A stretch of 64,000 bases of DNA, taken from NCBI GenBank assembly GCA_030068145.1, contig JAPJBO010000047.1:186001-250000 (forward strand), read 5' to 3'. This document shows positions 1 to 11,151 of the stretch, piece after piece; positions within the stretch are counted from its first letter, which is position 1, and every line of letters starts with the position of its first letter. The translations under genes and the position numbers were made by a program. Under the pieces are notes generated by a model, which worked only from the letters and a program-made list of their open reading frames with translations, made no database searches and was not told where the DNA came from. The stretch is from Diplonema papillatum (Eukaryota > Euglenozoa > Diplonemea > Diplonemida > Diplonemidae).

Positions 1-968
1 GTCCGAGCCAGTCCTGAAAAAGCCGAGTTCTCGGTCGCAAACGTTTTTTTGACCTTAGCTGACTTCTGAACTGCCAGACGATGTTCTCATACCAAAGCAT
101 TTTATGTGCTCTTTCAACGACCCCTCGCACGTTCCGAAGGCTCACGAGTTCTTCCGCCTCCTTTGAGATGCCTGAGCTCGCTGCTGCACTTCCTCCAGCC
201 GAAGTGCGAGCTTGCGCACATCCGCTCATCTGTCTTCCACATACAGTGTCCACTCCCCTTGCCGAGAGCCTATCCTGAGAGCAAACTGATTACAGCGAGC
301 CCGAGTTCTTGGCAATCATTCAAAATTAGCTCAGCAGGATTGAACAGAACTTCTTACCTCGGGCTTATTTTGGACCGGCCGCGTTGCTGCCCTCAAACCT
401 CGCACTCGTGTGCTTGCTAACAAGAAGGGTTAACGGCAAACCAAGCTAGACCACTAAACTGCACTACTTGGGCCACGAAAGATACAATCCCGATACCATG
501 CCGCATAAAGAACATGAGTCTGCCCAGAATAAAGCCGCCCGAACAGTACAGTTTTTCGGGAGTGGAGCATGAAAGTGCACTAAAGAGACAACCCACGCCA
601 CATAGCCCTTACTTGCTCTTAGAGAAGCCATGTAACACAGGTCACCCGGAGCCTGCGAACTTTATCCCTAAAAACCAGACTAAAATAGGAACACAACCAG
701 ACCAAAGGACCGAAACCTGACCGAACCCGCATCAAGCCGAAACGGCCCACGGGAGTGTGGTTGTGCGAGCGAAGCTGGTGCAGCGATTTGGACGCAAGGT
801 GCGCAGAACCGAAGGCTGCCAACAACCCAGGGGAGACGGAGCGATGACCGGGCTTTGAAGACGACCACCTACATACATTTTTTTTGAGGTCCACCCCTTT
901 TCCGGTTCGTGCCCAGCAGGGAGGGGGCTGCTGTCCTGGGTCCTGGTGGTTCGGGTGTCGCGTCGGGA
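1..968. other. 5' intergenic region, no gene recognised
   Basis: Mixed-composition DNA upstream of the GT15 gene. Short open frames occur on both strands but none has a recognisable domain or the high GC3 of the real genes here. The last 100 bases before position 969 include a GC-rich stretch and an in-frame open extension without an ATG, probably 5' UTR. No promoter motif can be named with confidence. Confidence 0.5.
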
Positions 969-2075
969 ATGAATGGCATGAACGGCGTGGTGCCAAGGCG
1001 GCCGACCAGGAACGCCCTTCTCCAGTACGCAAACGGGGAGCCACGGTCTCGATCCAGCTCACCGACCAGGTTTCCGACCAAAGCGATGCTTTGCCTTCTC
1101 CTGTTGATCGTCTGGACGGGCGCGTTCATCCTCATGACTGTGCGACCAACGAGCAGCCAACTGTTCGCACTCGGAGAGACAAAAGTCCTGTCTCCCCCCA
1201 GGGAACCGTCGCCGTGCCTCGGCTGGCGGGCAACTAAGTACTGCGCGCCTCTCGGCTGGCCCATGTGGGAGAACGACGGCGGTTGCTTTGCAGCACTGCA
1301 CGGCAACGATTCGGGGTTTTGCGAGTGCGTGGACGGGATCATCGTGGAGCGCTCCTGCCAAGTCGCGCCCGCCGAGTTCACATGCCACGACAAGTGCGTC
1401 GAGGCGCTCACCATCGAAGAGCGGCTTGAAGCCCGAAAGGACAGGGTCGGCGCCCGAAGCGAATCGCCGCAGCCCTCGAACTACACCCCGTACCACCGTT
1501 TCGAGGACTTTTCGGAGCCAGATTCCGACGTGCCCGCAGGCCCGACAAAGCAAGCCGCAAGCAAAGGGAAGGAGACGAAGCTGAAAGCCGTGTACGTGAC
1601 CCTTACGAAGCTAGACCGATACCAGATGCTCCAGCGCACCTTAAACCGGTTCGAGAAAACGGTCAACGCGCGGCTGCAGTACGACTACGCCATGTTCGCT
1701 CCGACTGAGTACCCGCATCACATCCAGGCGAAGCTGGTTGCACAGGTTAGTACTAACATAACGTTCAACGTGGTGTCGCGCGACCGCTGGCGCCTGCCGC
1801 CCTCCTTAAGCCGTGAACAGTACCGCCGTACGACCAAGCCAAGCCCGAACGCGAGGTTCATGGATTCGCATGAGTTCCGGCATTCTGCGCGGTGGTGGAC
1901 CGTTTTCTTCTTCCGCGAGGAAGCCCTCCGTGACTACGACTACTTCTGGCGGCTTGCAGATGAGGCATTCTACTACTGCCCCACCGTCTACGACCCTGTG
2001 CAGTATCTGCACCAAACGGGCCGCGCGTACGCGTTCGTTACCGCCTTCCGAGAACCGAACATAACCAATCCCACG
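969..2075 (+). CDS. GT15 family (Kre2/Mnt1-like) alpha-mannosyltransferase, exon 1 of 3
   Basis: First exon of a type II membrane glycosyltransferase of about 524 aa. Kre2/Mnt1 enzymes add alpha-1,2-mannose from GDP-mannose to glycans in the Golgi. I start at ATG 969 because the frame upstream is open but has only a GTG. Residues 39-58 form a signal anchor. Residues 83-143 carry eight cysteines in a GW...C...END..C....SGFCEC...FTC..C module that I associate with protist glycosyltransferases. The catalytic domain starts near residue 204 (KLKAVYVTL). The stretch FRHSARWWTVFFFREE...YDYFWR...YDPVQYL matches the GT15 core. The family EPD-type motif after WR reads ADEA here, an unusual change. Exon 1 ends at 2075 before GTATGC, phase 0. 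Exons 2 and 3 complete the fold. Confidence 0.8.
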
Positions 2076-3345
2076 GTATGCGTCTCGTGAGGTTTCTTCC
2101 TCGAGCTCAACCCTTATCCCCCGAGCTGCATCGCCTGCCGCTGTCTGTCACACACAGATAATCGTAAACTATCACTGTGCACTACGTTGCATCGCTTCCT
2201 ATAGCGTCCCTCTATCCCCTGACGCTCCGTTGATATTGCTTGATGCTGTACATCACGGTACAATTGCAGGGTTGAGCTCCCAGAAGAAGTCTGTCAGGTT
2301 GAGCTATCAGAAGACTTGGGTGCAGACGGTAAGAGGAGAGGTCTGCCGCACAATTGCAGAGCCGAGCTCCCAGAAGAAGACTTGGGCGCAGACGAACAAA
2401 AGAAGAGGTCTGCAGAATTGCAGGGTTGAGCTCAAGCCGGTCCGACATCCCTCTTGTTCGTCTGCACCCAAGTCTTCTGATAGCTCAACCCGTGCTCTCA
2501 ACGCCATCCCGCGATCGATCTTGCTCACGCGATTTCTTCCGAGAGCTCATCCGACGGTCCACGTATTTCGGTCGTGTCGTCAGCTCGGTCTCTTCCGAGA
2601 ACTCAACCTGCTAACTCAGTACCCAATCCGAAACGAAAAAGGTCACGGCATCGAACTACACTATACTTTAGTTTTCCTGGCCCTGACCCAGGGCAGGTAA
2701 CCACACGATTGCCTCGCAGCGACAAATTTGTGGCAAATTGTCAAAAGACTGGTCCCCTCAAAAATCACTCAGAGCTGTTTGGAATTGCCTCAAACCGCAA
2801 AATAATCTGGTGTTTTTTTGGAGAAAATGGACTTTTTCAAGGCAAACCTCGGCAAATGGGAATCGAGGGGCGCATTTGGAAAGATTTCGTGGCAGATCTT
2901 TCAAATGCGCACCTCGACGCTACATGGAAGTGACCCAGGACGGGCACCCGTGACCTCTTGCAGAGACCCGCGAATTAACTTGAATTAACTACGCCATATG
3001 GCGTAGCTCGTCCGTATGTGGTTAAACACGGGCGGTACGGATTGCCGAGTGCCTGATCACTTGCACAGCCCCACCAGCCCCCCGCAAGAAAAGGAAGCGG
3101 AATAACCAGCGCTTCATGCTTGCTGCCTACACTTACCAGTCGCCTGAGCTCTGGATCCAACTACGAGCTTTTCAACAGCAGCAATATATGCCATTGGTGC
3201 TGTCATTACCGCGGGTGCTGGCACCAGACTTACATAGATATCATCCATTGCTTCTAACGTACTAAGTACGTGTCGAGGCTCTTTCTTTTCGCTGCCTCAG
3301 CAGTGTTGCTATTGCCACGTTCCACCAGGGACAGCCTCCCCGCAG
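2076..3345 (+). other. Intron 1 of the GT15 gene
   Basis: Bounded by donor GTATGC at 2076 and acceptor CCCCGCAG ending at 3345, phase 0 on both sides. It contains an inverted repeat pair (2297-2338 and 2451-2492) and a smaller hairpin near 2872-2911. The frame is interrupted throughout and I see no further exon. Confidence 0.7.
2260..2495. repeat. Direct and inverted repeats in intron 1
   Basis: A motif of the form GGTTGAGCTNNCAGAAGAAG recurs as direct copies near 2271, 2297 and 2368. A complementary copy lies at about 2451-2492. The pair 2297-2338 and 2451-2492 is nearly perfect over about 42 bases, so the transcript could form a long stem. It looks like a decayed small inverted-repeat element. 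Confidence 0.6.
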
Positions 3346-3564
3346 GGATGGACCCCCGGCATAAACGTGCCCACAACGCAGGTGTTTCCGCTGTACAAGA
3401 AGTACCTCGAACGAGCCAATCTCAATTTACTCTGGCCAGAGCCCTTGCTTACAGACAACGGCACGCTCCTTACGGAGTGCCACATCGACACGACGAGCGA
3501 AATTGCTCGGCTCGACTTTTTCCGCAGCAAGAACTACGCAAGCTTTGTGGACAACATGGACCTG
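3346..3564 (+). CDS. GT15 alpha-mannosyltransferase, exon 2 of 3
   Basis: A phase-0 exon of 73 codons starting GWTPGINVPTTQVF and ending SKNYASFVDNMDL. It corresponds to the segment just before the active-site loop in Kre2-like enzymes, where family members read N.CHFWSNFEI...FFRS..Y..YF.YLD. Here the matching residues are CHIDTTSEIARLDFFRSKNYASFVDNMD, quoted only to show the alignment in pieces. The donor is GTGTGT at 3565. The next coding piece that continues the family alignment lies 14 kb downstream at 17648. Confidence 0.75.
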
Positions 3565-3993
3565 GTGTGTGCCCTTTCCCTCGCTCCTTGTCTCGTTCAC
3601 GGTTCCCGGGGGGCGGCAGTTTTGGCTGGTGTAGGGTCACTTCAGACGAATCTGCAGCTGAGCACCGACACCTTCTCTCTTTTGCGACGTAGAAGGAAGA
3701 AAACCAAAAATACCGTCACTAAAAGGCAGGAAAAGACGCTGAAAGTAAATAATGTTGTCGACAACGAAAAGCAAAAGAATAAACCAAAACTACGCATCTC
3801 TTTTGCGACGTACCCGCGACACGTTCGGCTGAGCTGCAGCAAGCTGCCGGTCTCCCTAACAACAGCATAGGGTTTCGGTGCTTAAGGAAACTGCATAGCC
3901 AAACCCGTCCTGAAATAGAACTAATTCTGATTCTAATGGTGATACGTCTGCATCATTGCTGCGAAGAGAAGTCCTGTAGAGCCGTCGTAATTG

Positions 3994-6900
3994 AATTGCA
4001 CCAATATTTCCAACTTTGGCATGGAAGAATAGCAACAAAATGATGATCAAACTATGTTCAACAGTGTAGTGCGCATCTGACGTGGCTTTGCTGCGAATGG
4101 GAATACTGCATAGCCAAACTCGTAACTGAATCTCATCATTTGTCCTCGTCAGGATTGAGACGTGGAAGAATAGCAACAACAAAATGATGATCAAACTATG
4201 TTCAACAGTGTAGTGCGCATCTGACGTGGCTTTGCTGCGAATGGGAATACTGCATAGCCAAACTCGTAACTGAACTGCATCAATTGCTTCCTCACCAGGA
4301 TCGACACATAGAAACATAGCAACAAAATGATGATCAAACTATGTTCAACAGTGTAGTGCGCATCTGACGTGGCTTGCCGCGAATGGGAATACTGCATAGC
4401 CAAACTCGTAACTGAACTGCATCAGTTGCTTCCTCACCAAGATCGACACATAGACATAGCAACAAAATGATGATCAAACTATGTTCAACAGTGTAGTGCG
4501 CATCTGACGTGGCTTTGCTGCGAATGGGAATACTGCATAGCCAAACTCGTAACTGAACTGCATCAGTTGCTTCCTCACCAAGATCGACACATAGAAACAT
4601 AGCAACAAAATGATGATCAAACTATGTTCAACAGTGTAGTGCGCATCTGACGTGGCCTTGCTGCGAATGGGAATACTGCATAGCCAAACTCGTAACTGAA
4701 CTGCATCAGTTGCTTCCTCACCAGGATCGACACATAGAAACATAGCAACAAAATGATGATCAAACTATGTTCAACAGTGTAGTGCGCATCTGACGTGGCC
4801 TTGCTGCGAATGGGAATACTGCATAGCCAAACTCGTAACTGAACTGCATCAGTTGCTTCCTCACCAAGATCGACACATAGACATAGCAACAAAATGATGA
4901 TCAAACTATGTTCAACAGTGTAGTGCGCATCTGACGTGGCTTTGCTGCGAATGGGAATACTGCATAGCCAAACTCGTAACTGAACTGCATCAGTTGCTTC
5001 CTCACCAAGATCGACACATAGAAACATAGCAACAAAATGATGATCAAACTATGTTCAACAGTGTAGTGCGCATCTGACGTGGCTTTGCTGCGAATGGGAA
5101 TACTGCATAGCCAAACTCGTAACTGAACTGCATCAATTGCTTCCTCACCAAGATCGACACATAGAAACATAGCAACAAAATGATGATCAAACTATGTTCA
5201 ACAGTGTAGTGCGCATCTGACGTGGCCTTGCTGCGAATGGGAATACTGCATAGCCAAACTCGTAACTGAATCTCATCATTTGTCCTCGTCAGGATTGAGA
5301 CGTGGAAGAATAGCAGCATCAAAATGATGATCAAACTATGTTCAACAGTGTAGTGCGCATCTGACGTGGCTTTGCTGCGAATGGGAATACTGCATAGCCA
5401 AACTCGTAACTGAACTGCATCAGTTGCTTCCTCACCAGGATCGACACATAGAAACATAGCAACAAAATGATGATCAAACTATGTTCAACAGTGTAGTGCG
5501 CATCTGACGTGGCTTGCCGCGAATGGGAATACTGCATAGCCAAACTCGTAACTGAACTGCATCAGTTGCTTCCTCACCAGGATCGACACATAGAAACATA
5601 GCAACAAAATGATGATCAAACTATGTTCAACAGTGTAGTGCGCATCTGACGTGGCCTAGCTGCGAATGGGAATACTGCATAGCCAAACTCGTAACTGAAC
5701 TGCATCAGTTGCTTCCTCACCAAGATCGACACATAGACATAGCAACAAAATGATGATCAAACTATGTTCAACAGTGTAGTGCGCATCTGACGTGGCTTTG
5801 CCGCGAATGGGAATACTGCATAGCCAAACTCGTAACTGAATCTCATCATTTGTCCTCGTCAGGATTGAGACGTGGAAGAATAGCAGCATCAAAATGATGA
5901 TCAAACTATGTTCAACAGTGTAGTGCGCATCTGACGTGGCCTTGCTGCGAATGGGAATACTGCATAGCCAAACTCGTAACTGAACTGCATCAGTTGCTTC
6001 CTCACCAAAATCGACACATAGAAACAGAACAACAAAATGATGATCAAACTATGTTCAACAGTGTAGTGCGCATCTGACGTGGCCTTGCTGCGAATGGGAA
6101 TACTGCATAGCCAAACTCCTAACTGAACTGCATCAGTTGCTTCCTCATCAGGATCGACACATAGAAACATAGCAACAAAATGAAGATCATACTATGTTCA
6201 ACAGTGTAGTGCGCATCTGACGTGGCTTTGCTGCGAATGGGAATACTGCATAGCCAAACTCGTAACTGAACTGCATCAGTTGCTTCCTCACCAAGATCGA
6301 CACATAGAAACATAGCAACAAAATGATGATCAAACTATGTTCAACAGTGTAGTGCGCATCTGACGTGGCTTTGCTGCGAATGGGAATACTGCATAGCCAA
6401 ACTCGTAACTGAACTGCATCAGTTGCTTCCTCACCAAGATCGACACATAGAAACATAGCAACAAAATGATGATCAAACTATGTTCAACAGTGTAGTGCGC
6501 ATCTGACGTGGCTTTGCTGCGAATGGGAATACTGCATAGCCAAACTCGTAACTGAACTGCATCAGTTGCTTCCTCACCAGGATCGACACATAGAAACATA
6601 GCAACAAAATGATGATCAAACTATGTTCAACAGTGTAGTGCGCATCTGACGTGGCTTGCTGCGAATGGGAATACTGCATAGCCAAACTCGTAACTGAACT
6701 GCATCAGTTGCTTCCTCACCAAGATCGACACATAGAAACATAGCAACAAAATGATGATCAAACTATGTTCAACAGTGTAGTGCGCATCTGACGTGGCTTT
6801 GCTGCGAATGGGAATACTGCATAGCCAAACTCGTAACTGAACTGCATCAGTTGCTTCCTCACCAGGATCGATACATAGAAAATAGCAACAAAATGATGAT

Positions 6901-7143
6901 CAAACTATGTTCAACAGTGTAGTGCGCATCTGACGTGGCTTGCCGCGAATGGGAATACTGCATAGCCAAACTCGTAACTGAATCTCATCATTTGTCCTCG
7001 TCAGGATTGAGACGTGGAAGAATAGCAGCATCAAAATGATGATCAAACTATGTTCAACAGTGTAGTGCGCATCTGACGTGGCTTGCCGCGAATGGGAATA
7101 CTGCATAGCCAAACTCGTAACTGAATCTCATCATTTGTCCTCG
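3994..7143. repeat. 143-bp tandem array, left part
   Basis: About 22 head-to-tail copies of a unit of about 143 bp. Each contains AACTATGTTCAACAGTGTAG and GACGTGG...GCGAATGGGAATACTGCATAGCC. The first copy is diverged. There are two monomer types. The common type has ACTGCATCAGTTGCTTCCTC. The rarer type has TCTCATCATTTGTCCTCGTC and occurs at 4131, 5271, 5841, 6983 and 7126, that is at 8-, 4-, 8- and 1-unit spacing. Short open frames on the minus strand are a by-product of the repeat. Confidence 0.95.
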
Positions 7144-7285
7144 TGAGCCAATTCACCTACCCCCCCCTGAAAGCGACTTGAGCTCGATTACACTCGATTA
7201 CGCGTCGATTACACTCGATTACACTCGATTACACTCGATTACGATCGATTACAATCGATCAACTTTTGGTGAATTGGGGGGGTAC
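7144..7285. repeat. Left terminal region: TIR, CTCGATTACA repeats and internal inverted copy
   Basis: The TIR is followed by about seven short repeats of the form CGATTACACT (7186-7258). Then comes an inverted partial copy of the TIR core, TTTTGGTGAATTGGGGGGG, at about 7264-7282. The right end (16749-16773) has the same kind of ACACTCGATCACGCTCGATC motif next to the TIR. Subterminal repeats of this kind usually serve as transposase binding sites, which is inference here. Confidence 0.65.
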
Positions 7286-8904
7286 TGTAACAATTGATTA
7301 AACACACAGCACTCAGCCAATCCTGATTAGCTGATGCAACGTGTCTATTATCGAGCCTTCTTCTGGGGCTAAAGATGCTGATAGCACGATCATCGAATAT
7401 CGAACAAAAAGAAGCATATTCGTCTGAAAAAAAGATGTAGCCAGGCAGTGCAGCAGGGGACGAGGAAGTTCGGACTGACTTGTGGAAGCAGGTTGTCGAG
7501 TGCATAGGGGCTCGGGTACCATTTTCCCGTATTAGCAACCTTTGCAATTTAGCGCAGCTAATACTCGAGCCTTTTGGCATTCCCTGCGGGGCAGTTCCAG
7601 GCGATATGGCTGTTCGACAAGCGCTTGGCAGACACCCTGTCCTCGAAGATGTCAAGTTTCTGTTTGTGGGTTCGATCTCCCTGGCGATAACAAGGCGGTT
7701 GAAGACGGAGGCTAATCTCACCTTTAGGCGCATGCCATTGTCAGACGCTACCGTCTGGCATTGCGCAATTCGTGCCATAGTCGTTGGGGGTATTGACAAG
7801 GGGGTTCAGTGGACACTCATCTGTTGGCTCCTCGTTACTGCCCACGTAGGTTCCGGGAGGTCTGCTTGGCTGCACGCGGCTTGTGGTGTTGCTTCGTTCT
7901 TGAACTTTTTCTTCGGCTTCATGCGGTTCATCGTCCCGGCCTGCCCCTGGTACACGACTCGTCTCGTCTCCGTAGCTCGTCTATCCTGCTTCACTTCGTG
8001 CTTCCATCGAGCCTACTTGCGCTGTCACATTCCGATGGGTAGTGCGTCTGCGGGAGGAACCTGGCTGACACACCCTGTCCCTGCGGCCTTCATCGCTGTC
8101 TGCTCTCGTGCGGCCACTGTGGGGCATGATTCCGCCTCGGATCCTCGGTTGTGCTCCTTAGCTGGATCGCTAGCTCGATAAGAAGAGCTGGTGTGTGGGC
8201 ACAAGCGAATGTGGTTGCGGTTGCGGGCCGGCCGGCGTGACTGCGAGCAGACAGGCTGCATGCGCGTGGGCCCAATCGCGCCATTCACGCGGTACTCCAA
8301 AGGCCTAATCGGGCCGGGCCGGCACATACAGATTGCGACCGGGGCCAGCGTCGCACCTCGGTCTCGTCCCTTACAGCCGGAGCACGTGGCTCTCCCCAAG
8401 CCTCTGGGAAGGTGGCGGAGCTGGGAAGACGCGAGAGAAAACCAAAGTAGCGGCGGCCGACCTCTGTCTGCAAGCACGTCTCTGGCAGGGCAGTCGGCAC
8501 CAAACGGAGCACAGTACCTCTTCCAAAGCAGTCGGCTGAAGCGGAGCACAGTCAATGGGCATTCAGAGAGTGCAAAGCATGTCTCTTGTAGGGCAGTGGG
8601 CAGCGGGCTTTGACTTGTTTTGATGTGCTCTCGGGAAAGGTCAGCGCGGTAGCGATGACCAGGAGATCACATACAGATGGGTGGGGAGAGGCCCTGGGAC
8701 TAAGGCGTGACTACCCCCGTCCCTGTCCCTCCCAGGGCGCCACCCCGAATCTAGCCTGGCTCCACCACGGTGAAGGCCCACACCTGCGGTTTCCGTCCCT
8801 CGTATGCTTGTGCTTGGCACTTCTTGGGCCAGACAGTGGTCAACATGGTCGCTCATGGGCCAGCCAGGGGTCCACCAGTGGTCGAACCCAAAATACTAGT
8901 GTCA
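7286..8904. other. Interior of the TIR element upstream of the LINE
   Basis: About 1.6 kb with open frames on both strands, the longest being 7480-8181 (+) and 7239-7799 (-). None shows a confident transposase signature. One minus-strand stretch reads FFSDEYASF, faintly like a Tc1/mariner DE motif, but the context does not support it. A segment near 8630-8720 (TCAGCGCG...GGCGTGACTACC) recurs in variant form near 22250, 32030 and 32580, so part of this is dispersed repeat. Confidence 0.4.
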
Positions 8905-9008
8905 ATTTCGATCACACTCTACAACGCTCGACTACACTCTACTACACTCTACTACACTCTACTACACTCGATTACACTCTACTACACTCGATTACACTAT
9001 ATTACACT
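8905..9008. repeat. CTACACTCTA / CTCGATTACA microsatellite
   Basis: About ten short tandem units alternating between TACACTCTAC and CACTCGATTA. The array ends in ATATTACACT at 8999-9008. The same ten bases recur at 16748-16757, just after the LINE 3' end, so they may be the target duplication of the LINE. Because the surrounding DNA is itself repetitive, chance agreement cannot be excluded. Confidence 0.7.
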
Positions 9009-9183
9009 GTACTTTATTGGTGTCTTGCCGTGGACACTCTCGAAGGAGAGCGGCACCGGGATCCGTCCCGGTAAAAGGAAGCACCAAGAAAGTATCAAGA
9101 GGACGAAGACAAAGAGAGAAGACCGACGACACACACACACACACACGCGTACACATCAAGCGGTACAACCCCGAGAGCGCGCA

Positions 9184-11136
9184 ATGACGGATCCGGGGTT
9201 CAAGGAACTCGCCGCCCAGGTGCAGGCTCAGGGAAAGCAGATGGCTGATCTGATGGCCGCAGTCAGCGGGCTGGTAAGGCAGGCTCAGACGGATGGCGCG
9301 AAGAAGCAGAGTACGACGAACGCTCCCAGCTGGGCGGATGACGAGGGGGATGAGCGCGAGCTCTGCTGGGACGACGGCGGTGACGGTGTCGCGGGTTCAG
9401 ATGCAGAGAAAGCGGGCGGTAAAGGCGGAAAAGGCAAGGCGAGTGCAGGTGAGAACGACGAAACCAGCGGCGGCGGGGACGGCGTGGCGAAGCAAGAGGC
9501 GTCGGGTGGAAAACAGGGGAAAAAGAAAAAGAAGCGCAACGGAGGGTGGAAAGAGGTGCCGGGCAAGAAGCCGACGGCCGCGCGCGCGATGGAAGAGGAC
9601 GGACAGAAGAAGGCACAAGAAGGCGAGAAGGCAGTCGGAGGGGCGGGGAAGGCGAGGATAGAGCTGAGGCAGGAAGACTGGGGAGTGCCGGTGGTTGACC
9701 ACACCGAGCTGGCGGAAGCGACGGTGGCGTTCGCGCCCATGGCGAGCGCGCGCAGGATACGGCGTGAAGGGATGCCGGAGGGCTCGGCGGTGGTCACGGT
9801 GGCGGCTCTGGAGGGCAGCAGGCGGACGGACGTGGTGTGCCGAGTTGACGGCGCGGAGAAAGTGCTGCCGGGGTACGTGACGAGGTCCCCGGAGGGAGAC
9901 GTGGTGTACGCGCCCGCGGACGTGAAGAAGGTTGACCGCCCGCCGACATCGACGGTGCTGATTTGCGCCGAGATAGATGCACGATGGTGCGGGGCAGAGA
10001 CGTTGGCGGCCCTGCAGGAGCCATCGGGGGGGCGGGTGCTGAAGGCGGAGTGCAGGCGGCTCGCGGGAGAGGCGAAGGTGGACCTGAGTCCGCACAGCAT
10101 GTTCAACGTGCGGCGGGTAAACCGCGTATTTCAGATGATGGTGCGCGTCGAAGAGGAGCAGGTCGGGAGGTTGCTGAGAATTTCGGGCAGGAGGGGTCTC
10201 TTTCTACGCATACCGCGCTGGAAGGAGGGGTCGGAGACGAACGACGTCGTGTGGCTAGCTGACGAGGAAGCATCGCTGAAGAGCGCTCTCGTGCTCGCGC
10301 AGGGGAAAGGCTGCCTGGGCCTTGCTCGTAGTCGCGCGCGGCTGGGGGTGAGGGTCGAAGACGGCATGTCCGAGCGGGTGCGGGAATCGCTGGGCGAAGC
10401 GGCGGCGAAGCAGGGTCCGCCCGCGATGCATTACCTGGTGAGGGGGGCACAGGCGCGCGATGCCGCTTCGGATCTTGAGGCGACCATGAAGGCGGCGGGA
10501 TGGACATGTCGCCAAGTCGCGTCCTACCGGAGCAAGACGCATGGGGACACGCGCGTCGTCGCCAGCGAGGAGCCGCCCCCGCATCGACTGATAAGCGCGG
10601 GAGGAGCGCTGATGAAGGTCGATGACGAGACCGAGGAAGACAGGTCCGGACGGCGGCCGAAATCGCAGGTGTGGGATGCAAGGGCGGAGAGGACGCCGAA
10701 GGTCTCGTCGTACCTCGAGGCGTTGCGACGGCAGGGTCAGGAAAAGACGAGCACACCCGAGCAACCGAAGGGCGCGGGCGACAACAATGGCGCGGTGCGA
10801 CAGCTCCGGGCGGAGAACGCGGAGCTACGCGCGAAGAACGACGCGCTGCGAGGTGACATCGCAGCACTCAGTGCTCAGATGGCGAAGCTGACGGAGATGG
10901 TCGCGACGATGAGGCCGAAGACACCCCCGGCGATGCCCGTAGACCGGACCCCGGTCAAGAAGAAGGCGCCGAAGACGCCCGTCGCCACACCGACGAAGCA
11001 GAAGATGGGACGGGCCGAGGCTCCGTCTCAAGACGTCCACATGACGCAACCGAAGCGTCCGCTGGGAACGCCGGGGAAGTCACCGTTAGCGAAGACGAAG
11101 AAGGCACACCAACCAGCAGCGGCGAAGCGTTCGTGA
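9184..11136 (+). CDS. LINE ORF1 protein
   Basis: A 650-residue protein, presumably the RNA-binding partner of the retrotransposon. I start at ATG 9184, since the same frame is open back to 8770 but that part precedes the likely LINE 5' end. The N-terminal third is low-complexity, rich in Gly, Lys, Glu and Ala (KKKKKRNGGW near residue 115). The middle 200 residues look globular and include ICAEIDARWCGAETLAAL, with no family I can name. Residues 537-579 form a coiled coil (LRAENAELRAKNDALRGDI). The C-terminus is basic and Pro-rich. No CCHC knuckle is seen. The TGA stop is five codons upstream of ORF2, in the same frame. Confidence 0.85.
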   Translation: MTDPGFKELAAQVQAQGKQMADLMAAVSGLVRQAQTDGAKKQSTTNAPSWADDEGDERELCWDDGGDGVAGSDAEKAGGKGGKGKASAGENDETSGGGDGVAKQEASGGKQGKKKKKRNGGWKEVPGKKPTAARAMEEDGQKKAQEGEKAVGGAGKARIELRQEDWGVPVVDHTELAEATVAFAPMASARRIRREGMPEGSAVVTVAALEGSRRTDVVCRVDGAEKVLPGYVTRSPEGDVVYAPADVKKVDRPPTSTVLICAEIDARWCGAETLAALQEPSGGRVLKAECRRLAGEAKVDLSPHSMFNVRRVNRVFQMMVRVEEEQVGRLLRISGRRGLFLRIPRWKEGSETNDVVWLADEEASLKSALVLAQGKGCLGLARSRARLGVRVEDGMSERVRESLGEAAAKQGPPAMHYLVRGAQARDAASDLEATMKAAGWTCRQVASYRSKTHGDTRVVASEEPPPHRLISAGGALMKVDDETEEDRSGRRPKSQVWDARAERTPKVSSYLEALRRQGQEKTSTPEQPKGAGDNNGAVRQLRAENAELRAKNDALRGDIAALSAQMAKLTEMVATMRPKTPPAMPVDRTPVKKKAPKTPVATPTKQKMGRAEAPSQDVHMTQPKRPLGTPGKSPLAKTKKAHQPAAAKRS

Positions 11137-11151
11137 CTGGGGAACGACGGG

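Noticed and set aside
3856-7112. Series of similar minus-strand open frames of 60-140 codons
   Set aside because: They come from the 143-bp tandem repeat, whose unit length is not a multiple of three. They overlap each other and carry no gene signals.
7313-7520. FFSDEYASF as a Tc1/mariner catalytic DE motif
   Set aside because: Single short match, flanking residues do not follow the family, and the TIR element has a 7-bp rather than TA target duplication.
7480-8181. 233-codon plus-strand frame upstream of the LINE as a transposase
   Set aside because: No DDE or other transposase motif, Cys/Trp-rich composition unlike neighbours, and the antisense strand is open too.
8770-9183. LINE ORF1 starting at ATG 8770
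   Set aside because: This part reads through the CTACACTCTA microsatellite and lies upstream of the likely LINE 5' end. ATG 9184 is better.
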